The notes: generated by a model not told the origin, from the letters alone. 64,000 bases of DNA from UBA4093 sp036676455 (GCA_036676455.1 JAKFCW010000082.1:1-64000), one strand, 5' to 3'; positions 42,546-52,137 are shown, counted from the stretch's first letter. Numbers and translations: made by a program.

Positions 42546-43196
42546 TCAATGCAAGCGGTAATTCAGGCACATGAGCATCGCCTGGGAGCGGTTCTTGACA
42601 CCCAGCTTCTCGTAGAGTTGCGAGAGCTTGTTGCGGACGGTCTTTTCGCTCAGGCCCAGGTGCCCGGCGATCGCCTTGGTTCCGCAGCCCTTGACAAGGA
42701 GTCTCGCCAGTTCGAGCTCCCGGGCGGACAAAACATCGATCGGACAGGCTTCTTCCTGGCAGTCGCAAGAAGAACCCACCACCTGTGAAGCTTGGCGCTG
42801 CAGCAAGGCCTTCTCGATCACCAGGTTGAGCTGCCTGAAGTTGTGCAGCGGCTTATGGAGAAAATCGAAAGCTCCCCATTCCCGTAGCGCGGCGATCGCA
42901 TCTTCCATCGTGCCATGCGCGCTCAAGAAGATGACCAGCACCGAGGGATCATGTTCCTTGACGAGTTTGAGCAGTTGCAGCCCGTTCAATCCTGGCAGCC
43001 GCAGGTCCGTGAGGATGATGTCGAACGCCTGCTCGCGCGTGATGGCCAGAGCCTCAAAGCCGTCCCTGGCGATCGTCACGCAGTACCCTGACTTCGACAA
43101 CCAGAACTCGAGGAGATCGCGCTGATCGGCATCGTCCTCGACCAGCAGTAGCTTCACGGTTCTTGGCGCCGGCTGAAGCATTAACTTTCCGTCCAT
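42546..43196 (-). CDS. Receiver-LuxR response regulator 1
   Basis: 216 residues. The receiver (about 15-130) has VEDDADQRDLL acidic residues, phospho-Asp in IILTDLRLPGLNG and Lys in FLHKPLHN. The C-terminal HTH (about 155-216) has LSARELELARLLVKG and LGLSEKTVRNKLSQLYEKLG, the NarL/FixJ class. One of three close paralogs (46234-46872, 49274-49912). It lies downstream of the receptor-CheW pair 1 on the same strand, with its own TATACT -10. Confidence 0.93.
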   Translation of the reverse strand: MDGKLMLQPAPRTVKLLLVEDDADQRDLLEFWLSKSGYCVTIARDGFEALAITREQAFDIILTDLRLPGLNGLQLLKLVKEHDPSVLVIFLSAHGTMEDAIAALREWGAFDFLHKPLHNFRQLNLVIEKALLQRQASQVVGSSCDCQEEACPIDVLSARELELARLLVKGCGTKAIAGHLGLSEKTVRNKLSQLYEKLGVKNRSQAMLMCLNYRLH

Positions 43197-43301
43197 CGTT
43201 GAACCCTAATCCGGATCGTGCTCCATCCGTAGTATACCGAACCTGGGACGCGGCTATAAATGAGATGACTCAAGGTTTCCTGGTCTACGTGTCGGAAACG
43301 G

Positions 43302-43334
43302 AAGGATCGTTTGGCTCGTGGCCAAACGATCCTT
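43302..43334 (-). terminator. Terminator of receptor-CheW operon 1
   Basis: AAGGATCGTTTGGC stem with its perfect complement and a five-base loop, 13 bp after the cheW stop, followed on the minus strand by CCGTTTCC. Confidence 0.65.
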
Positions 43335-43346
43335 GTCACGTGAGCG

Positions 43347-43802
43347 CTAGCTGCGCACGAGCGTCCCGGCGTCTTCTTGGTTGAGGATGAGGTCGAGGTC
43401 CAGGAGGATCAGCAACCTGCTTTCCAGCTTGGCGATACCCTTGAGGAAGCTGCTGTCGATATCGGTGGTCACCATCTCCGGGGTGGGTTCGACCGACGCA
43501 GCATCCAGGCGAAGCACCTCACTGACCGCATCGACGATCATGCCGACGGTCCTCTTGGCGACCGTCACGATGATGATCCGGGTGCTCTTGGTAGCCTCGC
43601 CGACCGGTAAACGGAAGCGCTTGCGGAGATCCACCACCGGGATGATCTTGCCGCGCAGGTTGACCACTCCCTCCACGAATTCAGGGGAGCGAGGGACCTT
43701 GGTGATCTCGGGCATGCGGACAATCTCTTGCACCGCCGCGATGTCCACCCCGAACTCCTCGGGGCCCAGGTTGAAGCTGACCAGTTGCAAAATCTCGGCC
43801 AT
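43347..43802 (-). CDS. cheW: CheW-like chemotaxis coupling protein 1
   Basis: 151 residues. The CheW fold is shown by LVSFNLGPEEFGVDIAAVQE, VEGVVNLRGKIIPVVDLRKR and a C-terminal LLILLDLDLIL. CheW bridges chemoreceptor tips and CheA. It starts two bases after the receptor gene. It is nearly identical to CheW 2 (52138-52593), differing mainly near the C-terminus. Confidence 0.95.
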   Translation of the reverse strand: MAEILQLVSFNLGPEEFGVDIAAVQEIVRMPEITKVPRSPEFVEGVVNLRGKIIPVVDLRKRFRLPVGEATKSTRIIIVTVAKRTVGMIVDAVSEVLRLDAASVEPTPEMVTTDIDSSFLKGIAKLESRLLILLDLDLILNQEDAGTLVRS

Positions 43803-43804
43803 CC

Positions 43805-45829
43805 CTACTTCCCTCCTGCCGACAAGACGGGAGCCTGAGCGACAGATTTGCTGAGGGTTCGCGCCGCGTCATGGCTCTGGCCATCCTTGAAGAAGGCGAT
43901 CGCCTCCATGAGCGCATGGGCCTGGTTCTGCAGGTCGGTCGCCGCCTGAGCGACGAACCCGGTGGCGTTGGCCGTCTCCTGGGCCGAGCGGTTGATGCTC
44001 TCCACCGCCATGACGACCTGGTCTCCGCCCTTCTTCTGCTCGGTGGTGGCCACCGAGACCTGCTGGGTCATGCGGTTCATGGTCTCCACCGCCGTGATGA
44101 TCTGCACGGAGCCCTTGGCCTGCTCGCGGGTGGCCGCCATGACCTCGTGAGTCAGCCGGTTCATGGCGCCGACCGCCTCGGTGATTTGGGCGGCGGCCCG
44201 GCTCTGCTCGCTGGTGGCCTGACCGATCTGAGCTCCGACGACGGAGGTTTGCTCAGCGGCCGCGACGATCAGCTGGATGGCGTTACCCGCTCCTTGCGCC
44301 AGCTGGGTGCCTTCCTGGATGGCTGCCTCCCCCTGACGCGTACTGTTGATGGCCTGCTCGGTCTCCCTTTGAATCCCCTTGATCAAGGTGGCGATCTCGC
44401 CCGTGGCCTTGGCCGAGCGCTCCGCGAGCTTGCGGACCTCGTCGGCGACCACCGCGAAGCCGCGGCCGTGCTCTCCGGCCCGCGCCGCCTCGATGGCCGC
44501 GTTCAGGGCCAGCAGGTTGGTCTGCTCGGCGATATCGTCGATCACCGCGATGATCGCTCCGATCTCTTCCGAAGACTTGCCCAGGTTCTGGATCACGGTC
44601 ATGACCTCATCCATGACCGCATTGATCCGCTGCATGCCAGCGATGGTGCGCTCCACGGCATCGTTGCCATCCGCAGCGGCAGCGACCGTCTTCTGGACGT
44701 TCTCGTTGGCCTGCATGGTGTTGCCGGCCACCTGCTGGATGCTGGCCGCCAGCTCCTCGATGCTGGCGGAGGTCTGGTTCACGGCGGCGCCCAGGGCCTC
44801 GGCGTTGCCGGCGACCTGCTGGACCGAGGCAGCCATCTCCTCGATGCTGCTGGAGGTCTCTTCGACCGCTGCACCCAGGGCCTGGGCGTTGCCCGAAACC
44901 TGGGTGATCGACGCGGCCATCTCCTCCATCGAGCTGGAGGTCTCCTCGACCGCCGACGCCTGGGACTGGGCCGATTGAGCCATCTGCTCTGAGCTTGAGG
45001 AGATCTGATCGGCCCCCGCCGCCACCGAGCTGGAAACCCTGCGCACCTGGGATACGATGTTGCGAAGGTTATCAATCATCTTCTGGAAGCTCTTGGCCAT
45101 GTCCCCTAGCTCGTCGTTGGTCGTGATGGAGACGCGCTGGTTCAGGTTCCCCTCGGCCAGGCCCTCTGCGGCCTGGGCCACGGTCTGCAGGCCCTTCGAG
45201 ATCTGACGGGAGAGAAAGAGAGCGATACCCACTCCGAGGACCAGCGCGAACAGCAATAAGCCGATGGTCAGGGCGCGGACCTGATTATAGGCCATGGTGC
45301 TGGTTTCGCTCTTCACCTTGGCTTGGTCAGCCTTGATCGTCACGAGCTTGGAGATGCTTCCATCCAGGCGATCGGTGATGGCACGAGCATTCTTGATCTC
45401 CCGGGTCGCGGCCACATCCTGGTTCTGGCGGGCCACTGCGACGATCCGTTCCTGGACGATCTTATACTCCGCTGCCGCCGCCTGGGCCTCCTTCATGGCC
45501 TGCCGCGCCTCATCCGTATTGGCCATGGGGACGTACTCCCCGAGCTGTTGATCGAGCTCTGAGCCCAGGCGATTAGCGGCCTCGAGTTGCCGCTCGATAT
45601 CAGAGGAATCGGTGGCTAGAACCAAGTCCCGGACCGCGCGCGCCCGGGCGATGCTGGTGATGTTCGCCTCTTCGATCATGATGATGCCGCGCGCCTGATT
45701 CACGTACATATCCTCAAGCAAGGCATTGAACTCACCGAGCTTGACGATCGAGAAGACTCCGAGGAAGGTCATTAAGACCAGCACGCTGGCAAAACCAGCC
45801 AGCAACTTCGACCCGATGGTGAATCGCAT
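43805..45829 (-). CDS. Methyl-accepting chemotaxis protein 1
   Basis: 674 residues from ATG 45829. TM1 is about 8-30, a four-helix-bundle periplasmic sensor follows, TM2 is about 187-210 (ALTIGLLLFALVLGVGIALF), then HAMP. The cytoplasmic rod carries three 28-residue repeats (AVEETSSSxEEMAASxxQV type, about 300-385). The signalling tip is intact (GRGFAVVADEVRKLAERSA), and the coiled coil runs to the end. It senses an unknown ligand. The cytoplasmic part is almost identical to receptor 2, while the sensor domain is diverged. Confidence 0.95.
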   Translation of the reverse strand: MRFTIGSKLLAGFASVLVLMTFLGVFSIVKLGEFNALLEDMYVNQARGIIMIEEANITSIARARAVRDLVLATDSSDIERQLEAANRLGSELDQQLGEYVPMANTDEARQAMKEAQAAAAEYKIVQERIVAVARQNQDVAATREIKNARAITDRLDGSISKLVTIKADQAKVKSETSTMAYNQVRALTIGLLLFALVLGVGIALFLSRQISKGLQTVAQAAEGLAEGNLNQRVSITTNDELGDMAKSFQKMIDNLRNIVSQVRRVSSSVAAGADQISSSSEQMAQSAQSQASAVEETSSSMEEMAASITQVSGNAQALGAAVEETSSSIEEMAASVQQVAGNAEALGAAVNQTSASIEELAASIQQVAGNTMQANENVQKTVAAAADGNDAVERTIAGMQRINAVMDEVMTVIQNLGKSSEEIGAIIAVIDDIAEQTNLLALNAAIEAARAGEHGRGFAVVADEVRKLAERSAKATGEIATLIKGIQRETEQAINSTRQGEAAIQEGTQLAQGAGNAIQLIVAAAEQTSVVGAQIGQATSEQSRAAAQITEAVGAMNRLTHEVMAATREQAKGSVQIITAVETMNRMTQQVSVATTEQKKGGDQVVMAVESINRSAQETANATGFVAQAATDLQNQAHALMEAIAFFKDGQSHDAARTLSKSVAQAPVLSAGGK

Positions 45830-46233
45830 GCATTCTCCTTCTTGACGACCGTCATGGGGCTGCCAGCGCCTGTCGGCATACATGGCAACGACGTGGTAAG
45901 GCCTGAAATCCGCCAGGTTTGGACTTCCTCGCTAGCATGTGCCACGACGTGCCCTCGAAACCAGAGCAAGATGCCCCGATCCGAAGGGCCGGTCTACATG
46001 CGGCTCTTGACGGGTGCCTACCGCCAGAAAACGCGATGATTCCCGGTCCCTCGGCGCCCGCCATCAAGCGGAATGGAGCGTCAGGTCGAAGTAATCAAGC
46101 GACGGACGGGACAAATGTCCCGTCCGTCGCTTGATTACTTGATGATTCGTCCTCTTGGGGTGTATGAGTCGTAATCGAGCTAAGGCCGACACGCCTCCGA
46201 GTTCAAGCTCCTGCGCGTCGAAGCTCGCAGCCC
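45830..46233. other. 404-bp gap between receptor 1 and regulator 2
   Basis: It holds the promoter region of the receptor 1 operon and the regulator 2 hairpin (46089-46140). Two similar segments, 45880-45894 and 45935-45950 (both containing CGACGT preceded by ATG(G/T)), form a possible 55-bp-spaced direct repeat upstream of the receptor. No supported gene. Confidence 0.45.
46089..46140 (-). terminator. Perfect 24-bp-stem hairpin after regulator 2
   Basis: Left arm 46089-46112 begins AAGTAATCAAGCGACGG; the loop is AAAT; right arm 46117-46140 is fully complementary. It lies 94 bp past the stop. The stem is far longer than a terminator needs. Confidence 0.6.
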
Positions 46234-46872
46234 CTAGATCAGATGGTGCCGCAAACACGCCAAGACCGCCTGAGTCCGGTTCTTGACGCCGAGCTTCTCG
46301 TAGAGTTGCGAGAGATTGTTTCGCACGGTCTTCTCGCTCACCCCCAGGCGTTGGGCGATCGCCCGGGTCTCGCACCCCTTCGCCAACAACCTCGCAAGCT
46401 CGAGCTCCCTCGCGGAAAGCGTTTCGAGCATGATCGGCGCGTCATGGCAGTCACAACCGGCATCCGTGGGTGGTGACGACCGGCGTGTCAGCAGGGCCTT
46501 CTCGATGACCAGGTTGAGCTGTCGGAGGTTGCGCACGGGCTTCTGAAGGTAGTCGTAGGCCCGTCCCTCGCGCAGCGCGGCAATCGCATCGTCCATGGTG
46601 CCCTGTCCGCTCAGGAAAATGACGACCAGGGAGGGATCGAGGTCCTTGAGGAGGCCCAGCAACTGGAGGCCATCCAGTCCCGGTAGCTTGAGATCCGTGA
46701 TGACCACGTCGAACGAGTGCTGCTTGACGAGGGCCAAGGCCTCGAAGCCGTCCCTGGCCAACTTGAGGGCATAGCCCGATTGAGACAGCCAGAGGTCGAG
46801 AATTTGGCGCTGGTCGGGATCGTCCTCGACCACCAAGAGGCTGGTCTTCGCTGGTGTTGTTTGTCTTATCAA
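46234..46872 (-). CDS. Receiver-LuxR response regulator 2
   Basis: 212 residues. The receiver has VVEDDPDQRQIL, phospho-Asp in VVITDLKLPGLDG and Lys in YLQKPVRN. The HTH has LSARELELARLLAKG and LGVSEKTVRNNLSQLYEKLG. It shares most residues with regulators 1 and 3, including a short Cys-containing linker (GCDCHD; regulator 1 has SCDCQE), which regulator 3 lacks. It lies between the GGDEF-EAL gene and receptor 1. The partner kinase is probably one of the two HisKA proteins nearby. Confidence 0.93.
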   Translation of the reverse strand: MIRQTTPAKTSLLVVEDDPDQRQILDLWLSQSGYALKLARDGFEALALVKQHSFDVVITDLKLPGLDGLQLLGLLKDLDPSLVVIFLSGQGTMDDAIAALREGRAYDYLQKPVRNLRQLNLVIEKALLTRRSSPPTDAGCDCHDAPIMLETLSARELELARLLAKGCETRAIAQRLGVSEKTVRNNLSQLYEKLGVKNRTQAVLACLRHHLI

Positions 46873-47021
46873 AGCGCCCCCGCCTCAAGTGCCGTCGGAT
46901 GCCCCCCGATTCCATCGGCAGGCTCGACTCGGACGCAATCGCTTTCCATTATACCTCGCCGATCGTAACACTTCAGGAGGCAGGGAGACGCGCCCGAGGC
47001 CGGAGCCCCGATCTCGGACTC

Positions 47022-48929
47022 TCAGCTCGCCCGGGAAATGCCCCCCGTGAATCGCTGGCCACTGGCAAGCAGCTGCTCGAACTGCGCGCTCGGGACAGGG
47101 CGGCTGAAAAGGTAGCCCTGGGCATAATCGCACCCCTGTTCCTGAAGGAAGTCTCGCTGCTCCTCGGTCTCGACTCCCTCGGCCACCACCTTCAAGTTGA
47201 GCCGGTGAGCCAGGCCGATGATGGCGCCGATAATCGTCCGATCCTCCCGGGACTCCGCGATACCCCGGACGAAGGATTGATCGATCTTGAGCACGCTCAG
47301 GGGGAAGCGCTTGAGGTAGTTGAGGGACGAGTAGCCGGTCCCGAAATCATCGATGGCGAACTGGATTCCCATGGCGCGGAGGGAGTTCAGGGTACGGATG
47401 GTCGACTCCACGTTCTCCATCAAGATGCCCTCGGTCAATTCGAGTTCGAGCCATTGAGACGAGAGCCCCGTCTGCGCCAGGACCTCGGAGACGGTATGAA
47501 CCAGGTCCGCCCGTTTGAAGTGGTTTCCCGACAGGTTAATCGCGAGGCGAATCGGAGGAAGTCCCATGGCTTGCCAGCGGAGGCTCATGTCGCAAGCCCG
47601 CCTGAGGATCTGCTCGGTCATGGAAATGATGAGGCCCGTCTCCTCGGCCAGCGGGATGAACTTGCCGGGCGACACCAGCCCGAGTTCCGGATGCTGCCAG
47701 CGCACGAGCACCTCGGCCCCGACGAGCTCGCCACTGCTCAGACAGATTTGGGGCTGGTAATGCAGGACCAGTTCGTCGCTATCCAAGGCCCGCCGAAGGT
47801 GATGCTCGAGGATCAGGCGATCCGAGGTGGCGGCATGCATGGAAGGTTGATAGAGCTGGAAGCAATTCTGGGTCTTCTTGGCCTGCGACAGAGCGATGTT
47901 GGCATGCTTCATCAACATCACGGCGTCCTCCCCATCGGCATGGAAGAGGCTGCCCCCGATGCTCGTCGTCAGGTAAATCTCATGTCCGTCGAGGGCGAAA
48001 GGCTGCGCCACGGCGTCCAGGATGCACCTCGCAGCGCGTTCGACCTCATCCACCCCCTCCACCTCCGGCAGAAGCAGGGTGAACTCGTCTCCTCCGAGCC
48101 GCGCGAGTCCCTCGTACTGACGGCTGAATCCGAGCAGCCGGTCCGCCACTCCACGTAGCAGGCGATCGCCACCGTCATGACCGAGCGTCTCGTTGACGAC
48201 CTGGAAGCGATCAAGATCGAGGAACAACACCGCTCCTTGCTTTTTTGAGCGCTTGGAGTCGCGCACCGCCTGATCCAGGGATTCCGAGAAGCTGCGGCGA
48301 TTCGGCAAGTAGGTCAACGCATCGGATTTGACCGCTCGCTTGAAGATCTCGAACTCCATGCGCTTCCGCGTGAGGACCCTTGCCAGCAGGGCCACGGCCT
48401 GTTCGATGATATCAATCTCCGCCGAGGTGACTCCCAACGGCTCGTTAGAAAAGAACTCCATGACCCCCACGACCGTCGTGCCATCCCTAACGGGAATCGC
48501 CACCGCCGAGTTGAGCCCCACCTGCCTTGCCGCCTCCGACCTGAGAAATCCGGAGGCATTCCGGAGATCCGGCAGGATCGTCGCAACTCCCCGCGCAAAG
48601 ACCTCCCCGACCAGTCCTTGACCGGCAGGGAACTCGAGGGCTTCCGAATGTTCCTTGAACACGTGGAAGCGAACCGGATCCGCAAGGAACCATAGAGAGC
48701 CGGAGGTCAAGACATCCTGCCGCTTGATAGGAAGGTAGGCATGACCTATCGACCAGTTCATCAGGCCGCAGATGCGTGCGAGACATCTCAGCAAGCCTGC
48801 CTCCGGGCTGATCGTTTCGCAGGCGGCCTGCGCAATGCTGCGGTACAGTTCGGTACTCAAATTGTCGTTCACGGGTTCTCTTATCGTCGTTTGAAGGAAA
48901 CCCAGCCGCGTGCTCGATCTCCTCATCAT
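47022..48929 (-). CDS. GAF-GGDEF-EAL c-di-GMP turnover protein
   Basis: 635 residues from ATG 48929, which has AGAGGGA upstream. A GAF domain (about 25-180) is followed by GGDEF (about 200-360, motif RLGGDEF intact) and EAL (about 375-625; the motif reads EVL with the catalytic Glu kept, and DDFGTGYSSL, KIDQSFV and AEGVET are intact). Both cyclase and phosphodiesterase activities look possible. No membrane segment. It sits inside the chemosensory block, suggesting that array output reaches c-di-GMP. Confidence 0.93.
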   Translation of the reverse strand: MMRRSSTRLGFLQTTIREPVNDNLSTELYRSIAQAACETISPEAGLLRCLARICGLMNWSIGHAYLPIKRQDVLTSGSLWFLADPVRFHVFKEHSEALEFPAGQGLVGEVFARGVATILPDLRNASGFLRSEAARQVGLNSAVAIPVRDGTTVVGVMEFFSNEPLGVTSAEIDIIEQAVALLARVLTRKRMEFEIFKRAVKSDALTYLPNRRSFSESLDQAVRDSKRSKKQGAVLFLDLDRFQVVNETLGHDGGDRLLRGVADRLLGFSRQYEGLARLGGDEFTLLLPEVEGVDEVERAARCILDAVAQPFALDGHEIYLTTSIGGSLFHADGEDAVMLMKHANIALSQAKKTQNCFQLYQPSMHAATSDRLILEHHLRRALDSDELVLHYQPQICLSSGELVGAEVLVRWQHPELGLVSPGKFIPLAEETGLIISMTEQILRRACDMSLRWQAMGLPPIRLAINLSGNHFKRADLVHTVSEVLAQTGLSSQWLELELTEGILMENVESTIRTLNSLRAMGIQFAIDDFGTGYSSLNYLKRFPLSVLKIDQSFVRGIAESREDRTIIGAIIGLAHRLNLKVVAEGVETEEQRDFLQEQGCDYAQGYLFSRPVPSAQFEQLLASGQRFTGGISRAS

Positions 48930-49273
48930 CTTCCCTCTAGGAAATGGGCCCACGCTTCAAACTGCGGAAGGTAACTGACCATAGACCCGGCTTGCTGAAA
49001 GCCAGGAACATTCGTGGTTAGCACCTCACACGGACCTTCTCAACGGCATTCTCCGATCAATTCTAGGCATTGCCTCACGCAGACTCCAGAGCAGTTTGTC
49101 CCGACGCGCCACGCGAATCTAGCCAGGACAGAAACAAGACTACGAAAGCCTGAGAGGCTTGCGGATCCCGCGCTCCGGCTCACCCGGCCATTCGCGGGAG
49201 CATGCGGGGGTGGGGCAATTGTCCCACCCCCGCATGCTCCCGCGAATGGATCTGGCCGAAGCCAGGGCTCAGT
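48930..49273. other. 344-bp gap with a 62-nt palindrome
   Basis: It holds the upstream region of the GGDEF-EAL gene and the palindrome at 49188-49249. No supported gene. Confidence 0.45.
49188..49249 (-). terminator. 62-nt near-perfect palindrome after regulator 3
   Basis: Arms 49188-49214 and 49223-49249 are 27 bp of perfect complement (starting CCATTCGCGGGAGCATGCGG). The centre GCAATTGT can also pair, with one G-T. It lies 24 bp after the stop of regulator 3. No T-run, so a role beyond termination is possible. Confidence 0.6.
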
Positions 49274-49912
49274 TCAAGCCAAGGATTGCTGGAGGCACAA
49301 GAGGACCGCCTGCACGCGGTTCTTCACGCCGAGCTTCTCGTATAGCTGCGTGAGGTTGTTACGGATAGTCTTCTCGCTGAGCCCCAAGTACTCGGCAATC
49401 GCCCTGGTCTCGTACCCCTGGCCCAGCAACCTCACGAGTTCGAGCTCCCGCGCGCTCAGCATGTCAATCGGATGCGCCGTGCCTGTGAACTCTCCACTGA
49501 CCTCTAACGTCCGATCGGCCTGGCGCCTCAATAACGCCTTCTCGATTGTCAGATTGAGCTGCCGCAAGGTACGCAGCGGCTTCTGGATGAAATCAAAAGC
49601 CCGCCCCTCCCGCAGGGCAGCAATCGCATCATTAATCGTACCCTGGCCGCTGAGGAAGATGACCATCAGCGATGGATCACGATCCTTCAGGAGTTTGAGG
49701 AGCTGAAGCCCGTCCAGTCCTGGCAGCTTGAGATCCGTGAGGACGATGTCGAACGGCTGCTGCTTCGCAAGCTGCAGTGCTTGGAAGCCGTCCCCGGCAC
49801 TCTGGACGGCGTAGCCGGATTCCGTCAGCCACTTCACGAGGATCTTGCGCAGATCACGCTCATCCTCGATCACCAGGATACGCACCTTCTCGATGGAACG
49901 CTGGCCCATCAC
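49274..49912 (-). CDS. Receiver-LuxR response regulator 3
   Basis: 212 residues. The receiver has VIEDERDLRKIL, phospho-Asp in IVLTDLKLPGLDG and Lys in FIQKPLRT. The HTH has LSARELELVRLLGQG and LGLSEKTIRNNLTQLYEKLG. Third paralog of the set. It lies divergent from the PAS kinase gene at 50142, a common arrangement for cognate partners. Confidence 0.93.
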   Translation of the reverse strand: MMGQRSIEKVRILVIEDERDLRKILVKWLTESGYAVQSAGDGFQALQLAKQQPFDIVLTDLKLPGLDGLQLLKLLKDRDPSLMVIFLSGQGTINDAIAALREGRAFDFIQKPLRTLRQLNLTIEKALLRRQADRTLEVSGEFTGTAHPIDMLSARELELVRLLGQGYETRAIAEYLGLSEKTIRNNLTQLYEKLGVKNRVQAVLLCLQQSLA

Positions 49913-50141
49913 TTACCTACCTCTTCGGAAGCTCCCTTCAGCAGGTCTCCGCTCTGAGCGAAGGAGGCTTCGGTATTGCCTTGATTACGGGTATAAAATA
50001 CTGACATCGCCACCTTTCTTTCTAAGCGCACATCCCCATGCATGTTCCATCATTGCCCCGTGATGCTCCCAACGAATTCATCCTCGATCGGAGGGGCTGG
50101 TCCCCTCAATCGACCAGGATCGCCCGAGGAGGGCCAGCCTC

Positions 50142-51374
50142 ATGACGCCCACCTCTTTATTGATCACTGGCCTTGAACTCGGCGGCCTGGCGCTCGTGCC
50201 GGCTTTCGCCGTGGGGCTCAGCGCATGCTGGCGGGCGCACCGCACCCTCCTCGACGAGCGGAACTTCCTCAAAGGCATCTTCCAGAACCTCCCGGGAGGC
50301 CTCTGCTACCTCGATCGCGACCTCGTCATGCGCCGGGTGAACCCCACGTTCGCCGCGTCGATCAATCGGAGCATGGCCGAGCTCTTGGACCGCTCCGTTG
50401 CGGAGATCTTCCCGATGGTCGAGCATCAGCTCGTACCGACCTTGCGCCAGGTGCTGGATACCGGGAAAAGCATCCAAACGAAGGCGTTCCCCCTCTCGGT
50501 GCTGGATGGAAGCGACCTCGGTTCAGCCCATTGGGACATCACCTTACATCCGATAGCCGACGCGCAAGGCACGATCAGAGGCATCCTCGTGCTCACCTTG
50601 GACGTCTCGGATCGCATCCGCGCCGGGAGGTATCAGCTGCGAACGATCGAGGCGCTGAAGGAGGCGGATGCCCTCAAGGAAAATGTGCTCAACCTCCTCT
50701 CGCATGAGCTCCGGACCCCCTTGTCGGGGATCATCGGAGCGACTGAATTACTGGAGGAGGGACTCGTCGGCCCTGTCACCGAGGAGCAATCGCACTTCCT
50801 CGGGACCGTCATGAGACAGGCCGCTACCCTGCAGTACCTGGTGAACGATCTCATCGACATGAGTCGGCTTCAAGCCGGAAAGCTGGTGATCCTCCCGCGC
50901 TGGATCTGCATGGTCCAGCTCGTGGAGGATCTGCTCTTCGACATGGCGCTGGGTGCCGAAGAGGCCTCCATCCGCCTGATTAACCAAGTTTCTCCCAGCA
51001 TGGGAGCCGTCTGGGCCGACGAGGACCGGATCCGCCAGATCCTGGTGAACCTGATCGCGAACGCCCTCAAATTCACCTCGCCCGGCGGAACGATCGAGGT
51101 CTGGGCCCAGGAAGAGGGCGATAACGTGCGCCTTGAGGTTCGGGACACCGGCATGGGCATCGCGTCGGAGGATCTCGATCGCCTCTTCATGCGCTTCAGC
51201 CAGCTGGATGCGGGCCAGGAGAAAGGGGGGCTCGGGCTGGGGCTCTCGATCTGCAAGGCCCTGGTCGAAGCACATGGGGGAAGCATCGGGGTTCGCAGCG
51301 AGCTCGGAAAGGGAAGCACCTTCTTCTTCATGCTGCCCCAGCCGGCAGATGGCATCATGCCCGATTCCGCATGA
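50142..51374 (+). CDS. PAS histidine kinase
   Basis: 410 residues. An N-terminal hydrophobic segment (LLITGLELGGLALVPAFAVG) probably anchors it. A PAS domain (about 45-165, NLPGGLCYLDRDLVMRRVNP) precedes HisKA (LLSHELRTPLSGIIG) and HATPase (NLIANALKFTSPGG, DTGMGIASED, GLGLGLSICKALVEAHGG). Divergent from regulator 3 and convergent with the second kinase 21 bp away. Probable kinase for one of the receiver-LuxR proteins. Confidence 0.93.
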   Translation: MTPTSLLITGLELGGLALVPAFAVGLSACWRAHRTLLDERNFLKGIFQNLPGGLCYLDRDLVMRRVNPTFAASINRSMAELLDRSVAEIFPMVEHQLVPTLRQVLDTGKSIQTKAFPLSVLDGSDLGSAHWDITLHPIADAQGTIRGILVLTLDVSDRIRAGRYQLRTIEALKEADALKENVLNLLSHELRTPLSGIIGATELLEEGLVGPVTEEQSHFLGTVMRQAATLQYLVNDLIDMSRLQAGKLVILPRWICMVQLVEDLLFDMALGAEEASIRLINQVSPSMGAVWADEDRIRQILVNLIANALKFTSPGGTIEVWAQEEGDNVRLEVRDTGMGIASEDLDRLFMRFSQLDAGQEKGGLGLGLSICKALVEAHGGSIGVRSELGKGSTFFFMLPQPADGIMPDSA

Positions 51375-51395
51375 CGCCACACCCACCCGCTGGAT

Positions 51396-52136
51396 TTATC
51401 CGGCCGCCGGCCGCGGCAAGGTGAACCAGAAGGTACTTCCCTGCCCCTTGCGGCTCTCGACGCCAACCCTTCCGCCATGCGCCTCGATAAGCGCCTTGCT
51501 GATTGGCAAGCCGAGCCCTAGACCTCTAGTTCTCCCGGGATTGAGTCGCCCGAAGGGACGCGAGATAAAGGGCTCGGCCCCCGAATCGAGCCCGATGCCC
51601 GTATCCAAGACCGCCACGCGAATGGATCCCTCGCGCTCCTGGGCCTGAACGCAGATCGTGCCGCCCCCCGGAGTGAACCTGATGGCGTTTCCGACCAGGC
51701 TGAACATCACCTTGGTGAGGTGCTGGGCATCCCCCATGAAGGCCGGTAGCTCATCATCCACTTCCTCGAGCAAGGTCTGGCCACTCGCCTCCGCGACCGG
51801 CCTCATGGTTCTGAGGACATGAGCGACCAACGGGGGAAAATCGATGGGCTGCATGGTAAGCCGCAGCCTTCCGGCCTGAATCTCGCTCATGGTCAGAAGG
51901 TCGTTCACCATGGTCGACAGCGTTTGCGCGGAGTGCGCCATCGCCCGCATGAGTCCGAGTTGCTTCTCGTTCAACGGCCCCACGATCTCCTCGGAGAATA
52001 GGGGGATCGTTCCCATGATGACACTCAAGGGGGTGCGTAGCTCATGCGAGAGGTTGCTCAGGATCAGCGCGGCGACCTCATCATCCGTGGCCGAGGGCTT
52101 CACCACGCGAGAGCCCTCGACCCAAGACAGGGGCAT
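51396..52136 (-). CDS. HisKA kinase at the end of the receptor-CheW 2 operon
   Basis: 246 residues from ATG 52136, chosen because GGAG lies ten bases upstream; ATG 52145 overlaps the cheW stop but has no spacing. No sensor domain. H-box NLSHELRTPLSVIMG, N-box SLVGNAIRFTPGGG, G1 DTGIGL, G2 GLGLGLPISKALIEAHGG. Being cotranscribed with a receptor and CheW is unusual for a HisKA kinase and suggests it is tied to the array. Confidence 0.92.
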   Translation of the reverse strand: MPLSWVEGSRVVKPSATDDEVAALILSNLSHELRTPLSVIMGTIPLFSEEIVGPLNEKQLGLMRAMAHSAQTLSTMVNDLLTMSEIQAGRLRLTMQPIDFPPLVAHVLRTMRPVAEASGQTLLEEVDDELPAFMGDAQHLTKVMFSLVGNAIRFTPGGGTICVQAQEREGSIRVAVLDTGIGLDSGAEPFISRPFGRLNPGRTRGLGLGLPISKALIEAHGGRVGVESRKGQGSTFWFTLPRPAAG

Positions 52137-52137
52137 G

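Noticed and set aside
45920..45960. sigma54-type promoter (TGGCAC...GC) upstream of receptor 1
   Set aside because: The spacing between GG and GC is nine rather than ten bases and no enhancer-binding protein gene is near.
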